Shown here piece after piece: positions 1 to 11,910 of a stretch of DNA of 64,000 bases. The notes beneath the pieces are model-generated. The model did no database searches and had not been told where the DNA came from. It worked only from the letters and a program-made list of their open reading frames with translations. Origin of the DNA: Trametopsis cervina. Lineage: Eukaryota > Basidiomycota > Agaricomycetes > Polyporales > Irpicaceae. Location of the stretch: the NCBI GenBank assembly GCA_022385755.1, contig MU278348.1, forward strand, positions 2,113,470 to 2,177,469, read 5' to 3'. The translations under genes were made by a program, and so were the position numbers. How positions within the stretch are numbered: position 1 is the first letter of the stretch; each line of letters opens with the position of its first letter.

Positions 1-1295
1 TCTTGGGTCCATGAGAGACGTCCTGGAGTATTCTGCAGCATCCGCAGTCTATGGTGGCACGGAACGCCGGACGTCTCTGCCTTAGCGTGACAGTACGATA
101 GAAACGCCACGTTCGCGAAGACACATTCAACGCTCACAGTATGCACACCCGTTTTGTCTGCACCACAACGCAAGAGACACGGAAACGGTCCGACAACCAA
201 CGACCGTCGCATAGCCCCTCGGTGAACGTCTTCTCCGAGGCGTAGTCGCAGCGACATACAGACGATCTTGAAATGCCGAGCGTGGTTCGCGTCGGCGCGA
301 CGTCTGAGAAGCCCTGTCGGTGTGTATGTCACGTACAGCAAGCTCCAGCACAATTGGTCGACCGCTGTTATCAGATTGGCGGGTGCAAACGAGGGTGATT
401 GTGACACCACCCTCTTCGCTCTGCACCCCGTAAGATTTCGAGTGCACCCACGACGTCCGTCGATCATCCACGTTCACCGCCCAGAAGGCTTCGTCTGTAG
501 GTCATTGGGTCTTGCATACTAGATGTGGGGAGTCGAGTTCCTGCCTGTGGTAGCACAAAGAGCCCGATCACAATTTCGTCTGCGAAGAACCCTCAGATTG
601 AGATAAGCATTGCAGCAAGCTAGAATGGCAACTGACCGTCCACAAGGTGTCGTCAACGTGTTTGTTGCCCTGTCATGTGTCCCAGAAGCTGACGTCGGCG
701 ACCGTGACAAGCAATCGACAAAACATACCTTCTTCTCCCGCCCCCGCTCGAGATTCACCCCGGTGTCTGACGACACACACTCAAACTGTTCATCACCCAT
801 GTCTTCCTAGCCGTCTTCTATTGTGCGAAATCGGAGGTCCATGCGAGTCAAGATTCATTCAGTCACAGCGTTTTGGTAACATAGATGCTCGGGGTTGTAG
901 TGCGCCTGCATGATGGTGGACGAAGAAGAGAGACGAGAGAAATGACAGGACAAGCGCGGCGCAGCATGTGGTGACGCGGTCACGTGTATGTGATTGGGTG
1001 CCACACGGCCTGCGCGTTGCTCCACTAGATATGAGTCTGATGAGGTAGAAATGAGTCGCTGGAAAAGAAAACAAAGCATGAAATTCAAGAGTAGTAGATT
1101 TTACTGTAATATAATTCCCAGATCGCCCTCTACCCTACACTGACATCCCCAATAGACTGTTATTGATAGCTGTTGTTTATAAATCTGCACAGATCACTCT
1201 CCCCGCAAGGCAGCCTAAACTGTCTGACAGAGGGCATTAATACCCTCTCTCGGTGTCATCTCGTCATTCTATACGGTGGTGAGAAACGCTAAACG
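1..1295. other. Gene-poor GC-rich spacer with one half of a diverged repeat pair
   Basis: No reading frame here has a recognisable domain or a convincing splice structure; the short open frames on both strands overlap one another. About 190-380 resembles 2,883-3,055 (see the repeat entries). The last 200 bases are AT-richer and hold the 3' flank of the RNase H-fold gene. Confidence 0.6.
190..380. repeat. Diverged dispersed repeat, copy A
   Basis: This stretch aligns by eye with 2,883-3,055 in the same orientation. Shared landmarks are CATAGCCCCT/CACAGCCCCT, CTCCGAG, GACGATC/GGCGATC, GTGGTTCGCG, a GAAGCCC word, CTCCAGC(A/G)CAAT and TATCAGATTGGC. The identity is patchy with small indels, so the duplication is old. 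No coding frame is shared. Confidence 0.6.
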
Positions 1296-2157
1296 CTAAA
1301 CCTCGACAGGGGCCTCACTGGGCAGGGCCCTGCGCGCAGCCGCGCCCGCCAGTCCGTCCGCCTCGCGGTTATGTTCGCGCGGAATGCGCCAGAAGCCAAC
1401 CTGCACCGCGCGCCGCCTCTCGACGCCCTTGATCACCTCATCCAGCTTGAGGAACAGGTCCAAGTTGGAAGGGCGCTTCCCCGCGGCCGTCCGCCAATTG
1501 TTGCTCTAACACACAAAAGAAAGGGGGAGCACATCAGCCCCTAACTCTATACACAAAAAAACAAAGAAACACACGTACCTCCCAGGTGGGAAACCACTCG
1601 GTCATGCCCTTGGCCACATACTCAGAGTCCGTCGCGAGAATCCACAAGTTGCGCTCCCTGCGCTCACCGTGCCTTCGCGGAAGCCTCACCAGCGCCCCCG
1701 GCTCGTCACCCGCGCGCTCTAGCTCCTCGACGCGTTTGAGGCCCTCGATAGCGGCGAGCAGCTCTGCGCGCTGACTCGAGCGGCGCGCGTCGGGGTTCGT
1801 GTCTACGCTGTCGTCCACGGGCACGCTCCAGCTCATTGGCGGGTCGTCCTCGTATGCCTGATCGAGCAGGGGAAGGCCAGCGATGCCACCGATTCCTGCG
1901 CGCGCGCCGCCACGGCCGTTATTGAGGCATGCACCGTCGGTGAAGACCAGCTTGTATTGGTGGCACGCGCGCCCCGTGTCCCAGTAGTCGTGCGCGTCCG
2001 AGCAGCACAGGACGTAGTACCGCCCGCAATCGTTGCAGTATGTGATAAGGTCCTCGACGGGGAGGTGAGCAATCGCCTCACAAGGAATAAATTTGCGGTT
2101 GTGGATGCGCTGGCCGCGGCCGTGGTCGTCCTCGTGGTCGTATGCGGGCGAAGACAT
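1296..2157 (-). CDS. RNase H-fold protein with Cys-rich N-terminal module
   Basis: Two exons, 2157-1579 and 1505-1296, encode 262 residues. The C-terminal two thirds is an RNase H domain. It shows FTDGAC with the first catalytic Asp, the Glu in RAELLAAIEGL, the Asp in ILATDSEYV, and a final Asp in HNREADGLAG after the intron. The N-terminal part is Cys/His-rich (YCNDCGRYY, CCSDAHDYW, GRACHQ) and probably binds metal; it is not the hybrid-binding domain seen in eukaryotic RNase H1. I chose Met 2157 because the longer frame from 2268 adds a hydrophobic leader and runs over a TATA-like stretch near 2225. The family cleaves RNA in RNA/DNA hybrids; the substrate here is inferred only from the domain. 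Confidence 0.8.
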
Positions 2158-2268
2158 ACTTTTTGGTGGTTTGATGTTGTAGGTGGTGGTGAGGAGGAGA
2201 AGGAGGATAGGAGTGGCGGCGAGAATATAAAGGTTTTGCTCAGCAGTGAAAATGAGGCACAAAGACAA

Positions 2269-4673
2269 AGGGGCTTCTGCAGATGCGGCATGGCCGCTAC
2301 GCGGTCACGTGAGTAATAATGAGGCCGCGGGCACGTGATCTCACTCGACAGAAGCTGTTACGGAGAGTGAGTAAAAAAGCCACTCCGCGCATAGTGTACG
2401 GGTGACGCATGCGACACTTTGTCTACACGATCGTTTCACCGTGCCCCCGCTCCATTGGTTTTATCCCAGAACTCTCACGAATTATGCTAAGCGGATGCAC
2501 CAACGCATGTAGCGCTTGTAGACCGTTATGTATTTAGCTATGGTCTATGTAAGCTAGCTATCTAACACATAGGAACCTGCACCTACACTCACTCAGTTAC
2601 CTGACCGCTTCCAGCTGGTGCTAGTTGGAAGTCGTTCCCAGTGGTCGTAGTAGTTACTACAACCTCCAAGCGCACACATGGGTCTAGCACCCGCAAGAAC
2701 GAAGTGAATGTTGTGGAGTGTCGTGCGGCATCTGAAGTCGAAGGTGCGACACAACCCGACAACGTGACCGCCAAGACATCGCAGGTGGCGGCGCCACGGT
2801 AGGAGTGAAAGTACGACGACTGTCAATGCCCAGCACCGCTCCCGAGGGTCCTCTTCACCATGTAACGACAAGACACCACATCGGCCCGACGACCCTCACA
2901 CAGCCCCTAGAGCAATGTCCCCTCCGAGATAATCACAGGCGATCATAAAGCACCGGACGTGGTTCGCGACGTCGGGCGTGTCAAAGAAGCCCCTTCGGCG
3001 AGCACGCCACAACAGTGAACTCCAGCGCAATGATTATCAGATTGGCAAGGGTGCCGAGAGTTCCGTTCGTTCGATGAGGACGGTGCTCCGAGCACACATA
3101 TGCCGACGCCTTTACGGGCATGCCAGAGCCGTTGAAGCGGTCCAGACGTGCAGCGGACGTTGCGCCACGACGGCGCACGCTTTGCATCGCGGGCCACCGA
3201 GCATCGGCTCTGGTACTACCCGCACCACCTATCGCGTCCCATCCACACCATCGGGTGAAGTGCACGTGCACGACGTCTGTTCCAAGTTCGAACTCAAGCA
3301 CGTCATCTCGCTGAGGGTGCCCCACGTCCCGCACGCGTCGTCCGGTATGTCCGAAGCGACGATCCTGGTCCCCGCACCACACCCAGGAAGCCAGATCGCC
3401 CCTTCGTGCACTTTTCATAATCTGTGCCAAAACATCGAGTGCGGTCATTTGGTCAGTCGGTGGTGATACCCAAACGATGGGACCAAAAGTCAAAATTGAG
3501 TATGAAAGAAGCAGTAAAGAAGAGGGGGCACACCGATCGGTCCCAGATCTGTGGGTTCTGACGTGCAGATACAGTAGATTACCAACTAGGCTTTACTACT
3601 GCATACTAGCACCAGCAGCGGGAAGGGGTGGAAAACTAAGTATATAGAGGCGGAGGAACGGAGGCGCACCGGGGGCGCCTGGTCGGACGAGGGCACAGAC
3701 GTCGACGTTGGCCTGCATATGGTTACATGCCAGCGCCTGGCTCGCGCGAGGCCTCGACTGTGCGTACGCAACGACGCTCGTGACGAGCAGCGAACAGACG
3801 CAGGTGGATCTCGCACGGGGGAGGCGTTAGCCTTTCCATTCCGTCCTGACAGCCCTTTTCTGCGATCTGAACGGCCGACCCCTGGGCAGCGTGGACCCGC
3901 CCACTCGGCTCCAGCGACGTCTTCCCGTCCTCTGCCCTCTCCACTACGCCGCGAACAGCAGTGTGATTGCCGCAACGGGCGCGTCGCATGGCGGATATCC
4001 CATGCTTACCGCCGTCTGCGTGCGATCGGAGCCTCCTCAGCAGATCTCGGAAGACGGATGCACACCGTTATCTCCACGCGTCCCGCAATCTGTCACTCAC
4101 GCGCGAAAACCTAGTCGTGTGCGCTCGCGGGCCATTACGAACCACGTTCGGGAGGGTAATGGGTAGAACGTAGTCGTGCATTGTCAGTCAGTCAGCGAAC
4201 TGAGAAATTTTGCGCGGTACATTGTAAAACGTACGACGATCGCGTGTCCCTGTGCGCGCAACGCCTTAGGCACTGCACGTTCCTACTCTGCTGCTGCCTG
4301 CGCCGTGAGAGCGGCTCCTAACGGCGCGGAAACGAGAGGGAAAGCAAGTTGAGGGCCAGGGAAACACTGAGACGAGGATCGTAGACAGCTTAGCTTAGAA
4401 TTGTCCGCCGCACGGACCGATTCGTCTTGCAATCAGCGGATATCGGTCTTGACTGCGACCTGCGCGAGAAACGCCGTCCCGAGGAAGAAAAAAAAAGAGC
4501 ACGCCGTTATTCGTTGGGAACCACCAGGTACAGGCGATAGGGAAAAAATACACGTATAGCTAAAGATCCTGCGAGATTCGTCAGCGGATCGGTGGGTGCG
4601 GCGTGAGGGTTACGAACAGACGCGGCGTACCTCCAGATGCCCCCGACATCGCACAAGTCTGGCTGCCGGCTGG
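2269..4673. other. Gene-poor GC-rich spacer
   Basis: About 2.4 kb without a supportable gene. Several overlapping open frames of 60-170 codons on both strands between 2,580 and 4,170 are expected in GC-rich DNA and show no domain or splice pattern. It contains copy B of the diverged repeat pair. The right 300 bases are the 3' flank of the SPF30-like gene. Confidence 0.55.
2883..3055. repeat. Diverged dispersed repeat, copy B
   Basis: Partner of the repeat at 190-380, same orientation, about 2.7 kb away. The best-kept block is around 2,958-3,042, from GTGGTTCGCG to TATCAGATTGGC. The RNase H-fold gene lies between the two copies. Confidence 0.6.
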
Positions 4674-5670
4674 CTACTCTTTCTCTTGCGTCTGATCGAA
4701 CTTGTGCTTGCCCATGAGCTTGACTTCGGTCATGCCCTTGCCGCTGCCAGTGACACCCACTACGCCAGAAGAGAACGAGTACCGTTAGCACATTGCGTAG
4801 AACGTAGAACCACACGTCTCGCTCTACCGAGCCGAACGCGAAAGCTAGACAGACACGCAGAGAGGCAGAGGCAGCCGCAGCCGTGACCGCGCTCTCCCGC
4901 CTTCGACCGCCCTCCGAAAAATACGGAGCCACGCAGAACCCCCCGCACCAGCCACAACGACAAAACACAACGAAGGGCTCACCTCTCCCGAGCGGGTTGT
5001 CCGGCGTCTTGAAGATGCTCGTCCCCGACACGCCCGCGATGTGTATCCCCTTCCGCTCGCTCTTCTTCGCAAACTTCTGCCACGTCGCCTGCTTCTCCGT
5101 CTGCTCCTTCGCCTTCGCCGCCTTGTTCTCCAGCTTCTTCTCGTTCTTCTTCTTCTTCCGCTCCCGTTCCTCCTCCTCCTCTTTGCTCAGCTTCCGCTTT
5201 GCGCCTCCGCTCCCGCCCCCGCCTATCGCGCCTGACCCCCCGCCGCCCCCGCCGATTCCCGGCCCTGAGTAGTTCGACGGTAGTGCTTTGATTTGAGAGG
5301 CGTTCACGATTTCTGTGCTGTTGTACCCGCGGAAGACGACGCTGTACTGCCGGTTCTCGGCTGCACCACCGACGGACGCTACGCGCGCCGCGTACCATTG
5401 CCCGTCGCCAGAGTATTTAGCGAGGCACTCGTCCCCCGCTACGAACGCCTTCTTCGCCGGTGCTGTCCCGCCTGCTTTTGCTTTCGAGGAAGAGGCGAGG
5501 GAGGAAGAAGATGCAGCGGCGGATTGCGCGAGCGCGGCTTTGGTGAGCGCAATGAGCTCTGAAAGCTCGGATTTCAGCGACGCTAGCTCGGCGTTGGACG
5601 GGTCCGCCTGTAGCGCGACCTCGACCTGCGACAGCTGCACCTGGTACGTCTCTAGGTCGTCCTTCTCCAT
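4674..5670 (-). CDS. SMNDC1/SPF30-like survival-motor-neuron-related splicing factor
   Basis: Two exons, 5670-4983 and 4759-4674, give 257 residues. The order is an N-terminal acidic coiled segment (residues 1-50), an Ala/Ser linker, a Tudor domain at about 75-130 (GDECLAKYSGDGQWYAARV, then FRGYNSTEIV), a Gly-rich linker, a basic Lys/Glu helix with AKAKEQTEKQ, and the conserved tail WQKFAKK through SIFKTPDNPLGR to VGVTGSGKGMTEV. This order matches human SMNDC1 (238 aa). The family binds symmetric dimethyl-arginine on Sm proteins and promotes tri-snRNP addition to the spliceosome. Glycine runs and Lys/Glu runs in the linkers are lineage-specific. Confidence 0.88.
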
Positions 5671-6430
5671 TGTTCGGGTATCCTAGTTGTGTGCGGCGCT
5701 GTCAAAGTTGTGTGTGGGCTTGTGGGTGTATGCAAGTTAGAACCTAGTGGCGGGAAGAAGGAGGTGGCGTCGTAGTCTGTGAGACTGACTCGTCTTGTGA
5801 GCGACTTTGTTCTGTGGCGATCGAAGAGGGGCACAGACGTACGTGTATGCGGTGTAGTTGCAGTGTCTTCCTTCCTATTCCAAAAACAGAGAACCCAAAG
5901 CAAGTTAGAAAAAAATTGGCGAGGTCGATATCAGTGCACAATGACACACCTTAACCAGGAGGGTATGCTACGAGGCGCTCAAGCAGGAGGCATGAGATGG
6001 GCGCCCGAAGTGGGAGAGCAGCGCCCGGTGGTTGCCGCACACGACATGTCACGATCATGTGACGCACTAAACGTCAAAATAGATTCAGAAATCCACGTTT
6101 AATTTCTATCACAATCCTTCATCTGAATCCAGAAAGCTTTTTCTTACGAAAGGATCCCTCGGTTGCTGGAACATATCTTCGAGGGCCGTGACTACCGTAG
6201 ACGCCTTGGCATCAGGGGCACGCGTGCATTGCAAATGCAAACTTGGCAACTGGCAAGTGCGACGCCATACTCGGACGCGGGATACAAGTACATTATACGT
6301 GCTAACACTACGTTACACAGACTTCTTAAGCTAGCCTGACAGTGCGAATACAATTACAGAAGAAAACGCACGCGGGCGTACGAGAGTTGCGAGAAAGTTT
6401 GCAAGCAGACGATTTCGTCGATGATGACTG
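5671..6430. other. Intergenic, nothing recognised
   Basis: Promoter side of the SPF30-like gene and 3' flank of the next gene. Short open frames on both strands overlap and lack features. Confidence 0.6.
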
Positions 6431-7931
6431 TTAGGACACAATATCCGGCGGCGGCCCTCCTCCGCCGTTCATCGCGACGTTCGCGTGGTCAAACGTCGGG
6501 TATACGTATCCGCGACGCTGCTTGGATGCACCCGCGGCCTCCGCCTTGACAGCGCTGAGGGCCCTTGTCTCTTCGTTGCGCTGCGCGACCAACGCTTGAC
6601 GTTCGCGTTCGCGTTGCTCTTGCAGTGCACGTAGGTCCTCCTGTCCACTCACATGGTTCAGATCCGACTCGTGTACGAGGGGGAAAGAGAGAGGGGAGGC
6701 TCACCGCACGTTGGATCTCCACGAGCCGTGACTTCACGGTCGAAATGTCGCGGTATAGTCCCGCGACCATGCTCTGCATCATCATACACATCAACACATC
6801 GCATTCCTGCCGCAAGGAAGTACTAACCTTGGCAGTAGTCGAATTAAGCCCATCAAACGGCCCAAGCCTCTCAAGCGGCACCGGACATATCCCGCGCGAG
6901 CGCAGCTGGCCATGCAGCCTGTCGATATGCGCCTCGAGGCTCGCGGTGTACGTCCCGCGACGCACCTGCGCGCCGAGCGACCCGAGCTCCTCTGGCGTGA
7001 ACAGACTCTTCTCGAGCGCGTGCGGCCACATCTTGCGGCGTTTCGGAGGGGCTCTCGTCGTGGGAGTACCTGCTTTTTCCTTTGATTGCTCTTTGTCAGT
7101 TGAACTGGTCTCGGCGACAGTATTCTGAGACGCGGGGGAAAGACGGCGCCGGGAGGACGAAGACGCGTTGGGAGAGGGGTCGCGTGGTGCCATGGAAGGA
7201 GGCGGCGCGTCGTATGCGTGCGAGGGGTCTGCGGTGCGTGATACGGACGCCGAGGCGAGAGCAGCGTACGATTGAGCCTGAGGGTGCAGGTATGGGATGA
7301 TGCCAAATGAAGACCGGACGGTAGGGGATACCTGGGGCACAGCCGTGGAAGTAGACGACAACGAAGTCGTCGGTGTATTTTCGAGACCGTTCGCTCGAGT
7401 GGACGGCACGATATCACATCCCGCGTCGGGGTTCATACGGGAGATAAGGACGTCCGGCAGTGTACGCGGGAGCGGAAGGGGCGCGTCGCCGTGCTCGACT
7501 GGCCATAGGGGACTCATGGACGGAGGCGCGTTTGCTTCTGCCACGGTGGCTGAAATGAGGGGCGAGTTGAAGGCCTGGATTTCTTGAGAGCCGGCGGGCG
7601 TGCCCAGGTCCGACTCGGTGGGCGAGGGCGAGAGGGCGGGACAGCTCGAGCTAATCGAGACCGCAGACGGCGGGGGCGAATCGACGGACATGGCGGTTGG
7701 CGAGTGAGTGTCTGTGACGATGGAAATTACCGGGCGACGCGCTGCAGGCGATTGAGGGCCGGGAGACGGGGATGCGCTGGAGGGCGACGGGGGACAAAGA
7801 TGAGGCGCATCGTTGCGCTGCCTCCCGTCGTCGTGCGCCTGCGCGCCGTTTTGTTGAGTCAAGTCGTGCAGGGTCCCAGCGGGCTGGTGGCTGACGTCGG
7901 GCATGGCGGCGTCATGCGTGGTAGAAGTCAT
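6431..7931 (-). CDS. Ser/Pro-rich protein of unknown function with C-terminal coiled coil
   Basis: Three exons, 7931-6828, 6773-6705 and 6640-6431, give 460 residues; introns are 54 and 64 bases and phase 0. Residues 1-250 are low-complexity Ser/Pro/Thr. A basic patch (PPKRRKMWP) looks like a nuclear localisation signal. It is followed by the likely folded part (LFTPEELGSLG, then SLEAHIDRLHGQL), then a helical segment with STVKSRLVEIQ, and an Arg/Glu-rich coiled coil (LQEQRERERQALVAQRNEE). The end is GGGGPPPDIVS. The open frame extends upstream to 8018, so a 489-residue start is possible; 7931 was chosen because the extra 29 residues look like leader sequence. I do not recognise the family. 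Confidence 0.72.
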
Positions 7932-9047
7932 GCAGTAGTCGCGATGGACGAGGCTAAATAGGTGAGTGAATGGGCTGCGGGCGCGAGGCTGTGCTGGGGT
8001 GGAAAGCCTATCGAACACGGACGCCGGCGGTGGGAGCTAGCGAGGGCGGGAGGGGCGCAGACGACATAGGGTTTTGTCTGGGAGTTGTTTATGTGTGGGC
8101 GCCGCTTGCCATTTGGGACGTGATGGGTGGAATGTGGGCGTAAGGTTCGAGGTTCGTTGTTGGATTGGGAGCGCGCGCGATCTGAGCCTGCGGTGGTGTG
8201 GAAATCAGGTCCAGCTGCAGGGAGTCGCGGTGCGGTCCATCCTTGGCGGCTTTGGTAGTCTCCTGGCCAGATGCATTCAATGCTTGTCACAACGGTCCAT
8301 TTTTTGCGTCGCCGGCGTTGTATGCAGGATTTGCACGACATCCTCGAGTACGCTGTCGTGGTCCACTACTGACGGCCACCTCAACCTCGACACTGGCCAA
8401 CTCACGGATGACGCGTACGACGGCGGGGACAATGTATGCCGGGGTAGGTGCAAAGTTAAGCTGGGATCTAGATCTGAGGTGAGATCTGTAGATTGGACGA
8501 GTATATATTGAAACTCCGCGAGGACTGGTGCGCCGGCGGCCAGAGAAGGCAATGGAGACGTCGGGATGCGGGGTCGAGCGATTGCAACGGACGCGTCGAG
8601 GAAGGACGAGAAGACGTGCGCTGGATATGCTCATATTGCCTCTCACGGCTCCTCCCGGCCCACGCGCCGGCTGACGTCGTTCGTCTCGAGCAGCAGGACC
8701 CCCGCCGTCTTGGGCAGTCCCAGTGCGACTGCAACGGAGCCGCCATTCCGCCCGTCACCCGTCATGTCCGCGGTAAGAAGAGAACCGCCCTCAGATCCGA
8801 CACACTGGGCCTCCCAGATCCACGAATCGGGGGTGACCATCTTACCATCACTCACACATAACTTTCTCTCTGTTCATGATCGTCACGCCTGCCGCTTCGG
8901 GCCAATACGTTCGCTCCAGCCGCCACTCTCATCTCCTTCGCGTTCTTCGCTCAACTCTGTGCTTGCGATATAATCCGCTGGCCCATCCTCCCATGGCGTC
9001 TCCCTCACCCCCTCGCCCTCTCAGGCTAGCACCAAACCACACTCACC
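7932..9047. other. Divergent promoter region, about 1.1 kb
   Basis: Lies between two divergently transcribed unknown genes. A TATATATTG word sits near 8,502. No coding signal seen. Confidence 0.5.
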
Positions 9048-10475
9048 ATGCAATACTCCCCTCCCCATTACCCCTCCGTCTGGCCACACCCAACCACCCA
9101 TTATCAATACAACGTATGTCGATTGTAGCATGCAACTGTAAAGAGATCTAACGCGTTCAACCTCTCAGATGGCGTGTCCCCCGCACGAGTACCAACACGA
9201 GCCGTATCATAATCCCACCGCTCCCCTTCAATACCTGCTGCCCATACATACCGACCACGGCTACGTGACGTCGGAGTACCCGTCCCCTCAGACACCTCAA
9301 GACATAGGTGGCTACTACAATCTCCCCCATGCCTGCCAGGAGGAAGTGTACCCCCAGTACCTCCCGCCGTATCCGGCGCATGAGGAATACGTGCACAACC
9401 ACCACCACATACACGCGCCGATCCCTGTGTCGTCGTACTCGACGCTACTCCCCCACCTCGCCCGGGACACCTCTCGCCCGCCGACCGCGCAGAGACCTCA
9501 AGAATTTCCGTCCTACCGCTACCCTCCCGTCCCCCAAATGTCGAGTCCTTCGTCCCCCACGTCGTCGTCGTGTCAGTCGCTGTCACCGCCTCCGCCCAGC
9601 TCGCATGCAAGCTATACTCCGAAGCTTGAGCAGGAGCTCCCGGAAGAAATGCGACAAGTTAACCCCCTCGAGCTGTACGGCAGCGCCCCCCAGGTCATGT
9701 TCCCAACACCGTGCGAACTACTGGCCGACTTGACGGATAGGAACGGGGCGGCGTCTCAAGCCGCCTCGCGTTCCACGTCTCGCATCGCGTCTCTTTCCCC
9801 CGTATCACCTAGCAGATCCGCCGTCAGGAAGGCGAAGAACTCTCCCAAGGCCGCTCCAGCTAGGGGAGGCAAGGTTCGCTCCTCGACGTCGATCGCCGCC
9901 GCTGCAGGCGTCTCCCACAAAACCAAAAACGCCTCCGCTAAAGTGGCCGCTGCCCAGGAACAAGCCGACAAGGCTAAGCCAGAAAATCTGCGCAAGTCGT
10001 ATTTCCGCCGTGTGGCTGAGTATGTGGGCTTCAAGCCTACCGACCCGTAAGTTTCGCAACGCGACTTTTTTTCCTAGACAGGCGGCTGACTCTCCATAAA
10101 TTCATAGCGATACAATAACGTCTCACGACAAGAAACGGCATTATCTCGACAGCCTGGAGCAATACGTCCTGTGGCTCCATGAACAGATCAGCCTCATAGG
10201 GCAAATCCCTGCGCAGCTCGAACGGGTCGACAACTACGCTGGCCTCAGTTATCCATCAATACGGGTGAGTATCTTTATTTACTGGCCATCTTGGGTTACT
10301 TATTCACGTGTGTTGTTTCAGATGATGCTCGTACATTTCCAAGACGATCTCAAGCATCATCATAACGAGCTGCGAATCGTTGATCCTAGCGTATGTACCA
10401 CTCCTGGCCTTATTTATGTGCTCTAGCTGATGACTTCGTGTGCTTTTCTAGTGCCAGCTATTCGAGGCCCTTTAG
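9048..10475 (+). CDS. Pro/Ser/Tyr-rich protein of unknown function with conserved C-terminal segment
   Basis: Five exons, 9048-9113, 9169-10046, 10108-10264, 10322-10390 and 10452-10475, give 397 residues. The first two thirds is low complexity, rich in Pro, Tyr and His (HNHHHIHAP), then Ser/Pro. The structured part is C-terminal: a basic Ala/Lys stretch, KSYFRRVAEYVGFKPTDP, then the helical HYLDSLEQYVLWLHEQI and a short acidic/His segment. The short last exon is uncertain; a nearer acceptor at about 10,425 would extend the protein in another frame. Function unknown; probably a basidiomycete regulatory or scaffold protein, by inference only. Confidence 0.65.
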
Positions 10476-10816
10476 GAGCTCGCACATCACCTCGGGTCCA
10501 GGCGCGGCCCACTGCATATCGTTATTTATCTGGCGATCACCATATCATCCCTCCTCACGCGTTCTCGACGGGTTGTGGGGGCTTGACAACTGAGTATTAT
10601 TATTTTTGCACATATTTTGGTAGCGGGCTCGACAGGATCCCCCGCATCTCGGTCGACGGACATCGTGACTTGTATCACCAGTATTGTTATGATTATCTTT
10701 ACTTCTCGCGCGCTCTCCCCACGGTAGTACCCTCATTGTAATATGTATTCCATACATGAAGAATCAGATGTTCGTGATACATATGGTGCGAGAGGTCCCT
10801 TTGCGATACGATACTG

Positions 10817-11447
10817 TACTGTCCTAACCCCACCTTTGCAAAAGGGACAACCTTTGCAAATCGCCCTCCCGCCGCATTCAGACATGTATTTTTGCACCGG
10901 TAACCTGTCCCACACATAGGTACGGCTTTGATACATACGACTGTCTACTTTTAATAATATTTGGAGATGTACCCCGAGCTACCGAGCATTACCGGACTGA
11001 TTTTGAGCGGTTTTGAAAGATGTCTGTCACGGGCGCTATGCAAGATCCCAGAGATCCTACTGGGATACTTGTCTAGGACTCACATATCTGCTTTATATAT
11101 GTAGTACAACTACTATTGCATATTTTTCTATCGAAATTGTGGTGTAACACGAACACAGGAGGTGGATTTCGCGAAGAGCGTGACGGGGCTGTTGGACTGT
11201 ATCATGGGCGCTACACCGCACATCTGACGTGACAATAGTGTGTCGAAAAGAGGGACAACCTTTGCAAAAAGCACCGGCATCGTGCCGCACACTGTGTATC
11301 TTATTTCTAACACTCAAAAACCTCCGGAAAGTGTGAGAACACGTATACTCTACATACCGATCAAAAAATCGTATTTTTTGAGTGAGAGGACGACTCGCTA
11401 CTGATCTTACAATGGGTGCCGTTTGCAAAGGTGGGGTTAGGACAGTA
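10817..11447. mobile_element. Non-autonomous DNA transposon (MITE) with TA target duplication
   Basis: A perfect 27-base inverted repeat lies at 10,816-10,842 and 11,422-11,448, running GTACTGTCCTAACCCC then ACCTTTGCAAA. Reading TA (10,817-10,818 and 11,446-11,447) as the target duplication leaves a 627-base element beginning CTGTCC. TA duplication is typical of the Tc1/mariner superfamily including Fot1/pogo. The interior has no transposase frame. The word ACCTTTGCAAA, with its palindrome TTTGCAAA, occurs again at about 10,850 and 11,250 inside the element, possibly as transposase-binding subterminal repeats. Confidence 0.8.
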
Positions 11448-11498
11448 CCTGTGTTGGGTGAGCGTGTCCACTCCAGGTATATATAGCTATTCGATTAC

Positions 11499-11910
11499 TG
11501 CTACGGCCATTGTCCGGTTGAACAGTAGAACAACACGCGTCGGCCTCGAGCTGAGTGATCATCCCGGCTCCGGAGATCTGTCTCTGCCGTCTTTACGGAC
11601 AGACAGGCAGGCTTCGACGAACGGCAGGCAACTTGGATGAACACCTTGCAGTTGAATTGTAGCTGAGTGACCATTCAAGCTTCGGGGATCTTCTGCTGCC
11701 GGCGGACGAACGAGAAGGTCCAGCGCTGGCATGTGTTGAGAGGTCTATTCAATGAATAGGTATATCGTCATTCATTATAACGCCATCGCTACAACCGTTG
11801 ACTGAACGACAGGCTGCATGGACGAAGAACAACACGGATAGTCAGGATACAGTTGAGAGATCACCCAGCTTCGAAAAATATGTCTCCGCCGTATTTATCG
11901 ACAAATAAGA
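11499..11910. repeat. Three diverged tandem repeat units
   Basis: Anchor words CTGAGTGATCA (11,551), CTGAGTGACCA (11,663) and TTGAGAGATCA (11,853) are each followed by a GCTCCGG/GCTTCGG/GCTTCGA word, then GATCT or TATGT, then a CTGCCG or CCGCCG word and a GAC-rich end. Units 1 and 3 also share GCTAC upstream and GAACAACACG before the anchor. Unit spacing is about 112 and 190 bases. The units begin just outside the right end of the transposon-like element. Confidence 0.6.

Noticed and set aside
3586..4173. Several overlapping open frames of 70-130 codons on both strands
   Set aside because: GC-rich DNA gives chance open frames; no domain, splice pattern or codon bias favours one of them.
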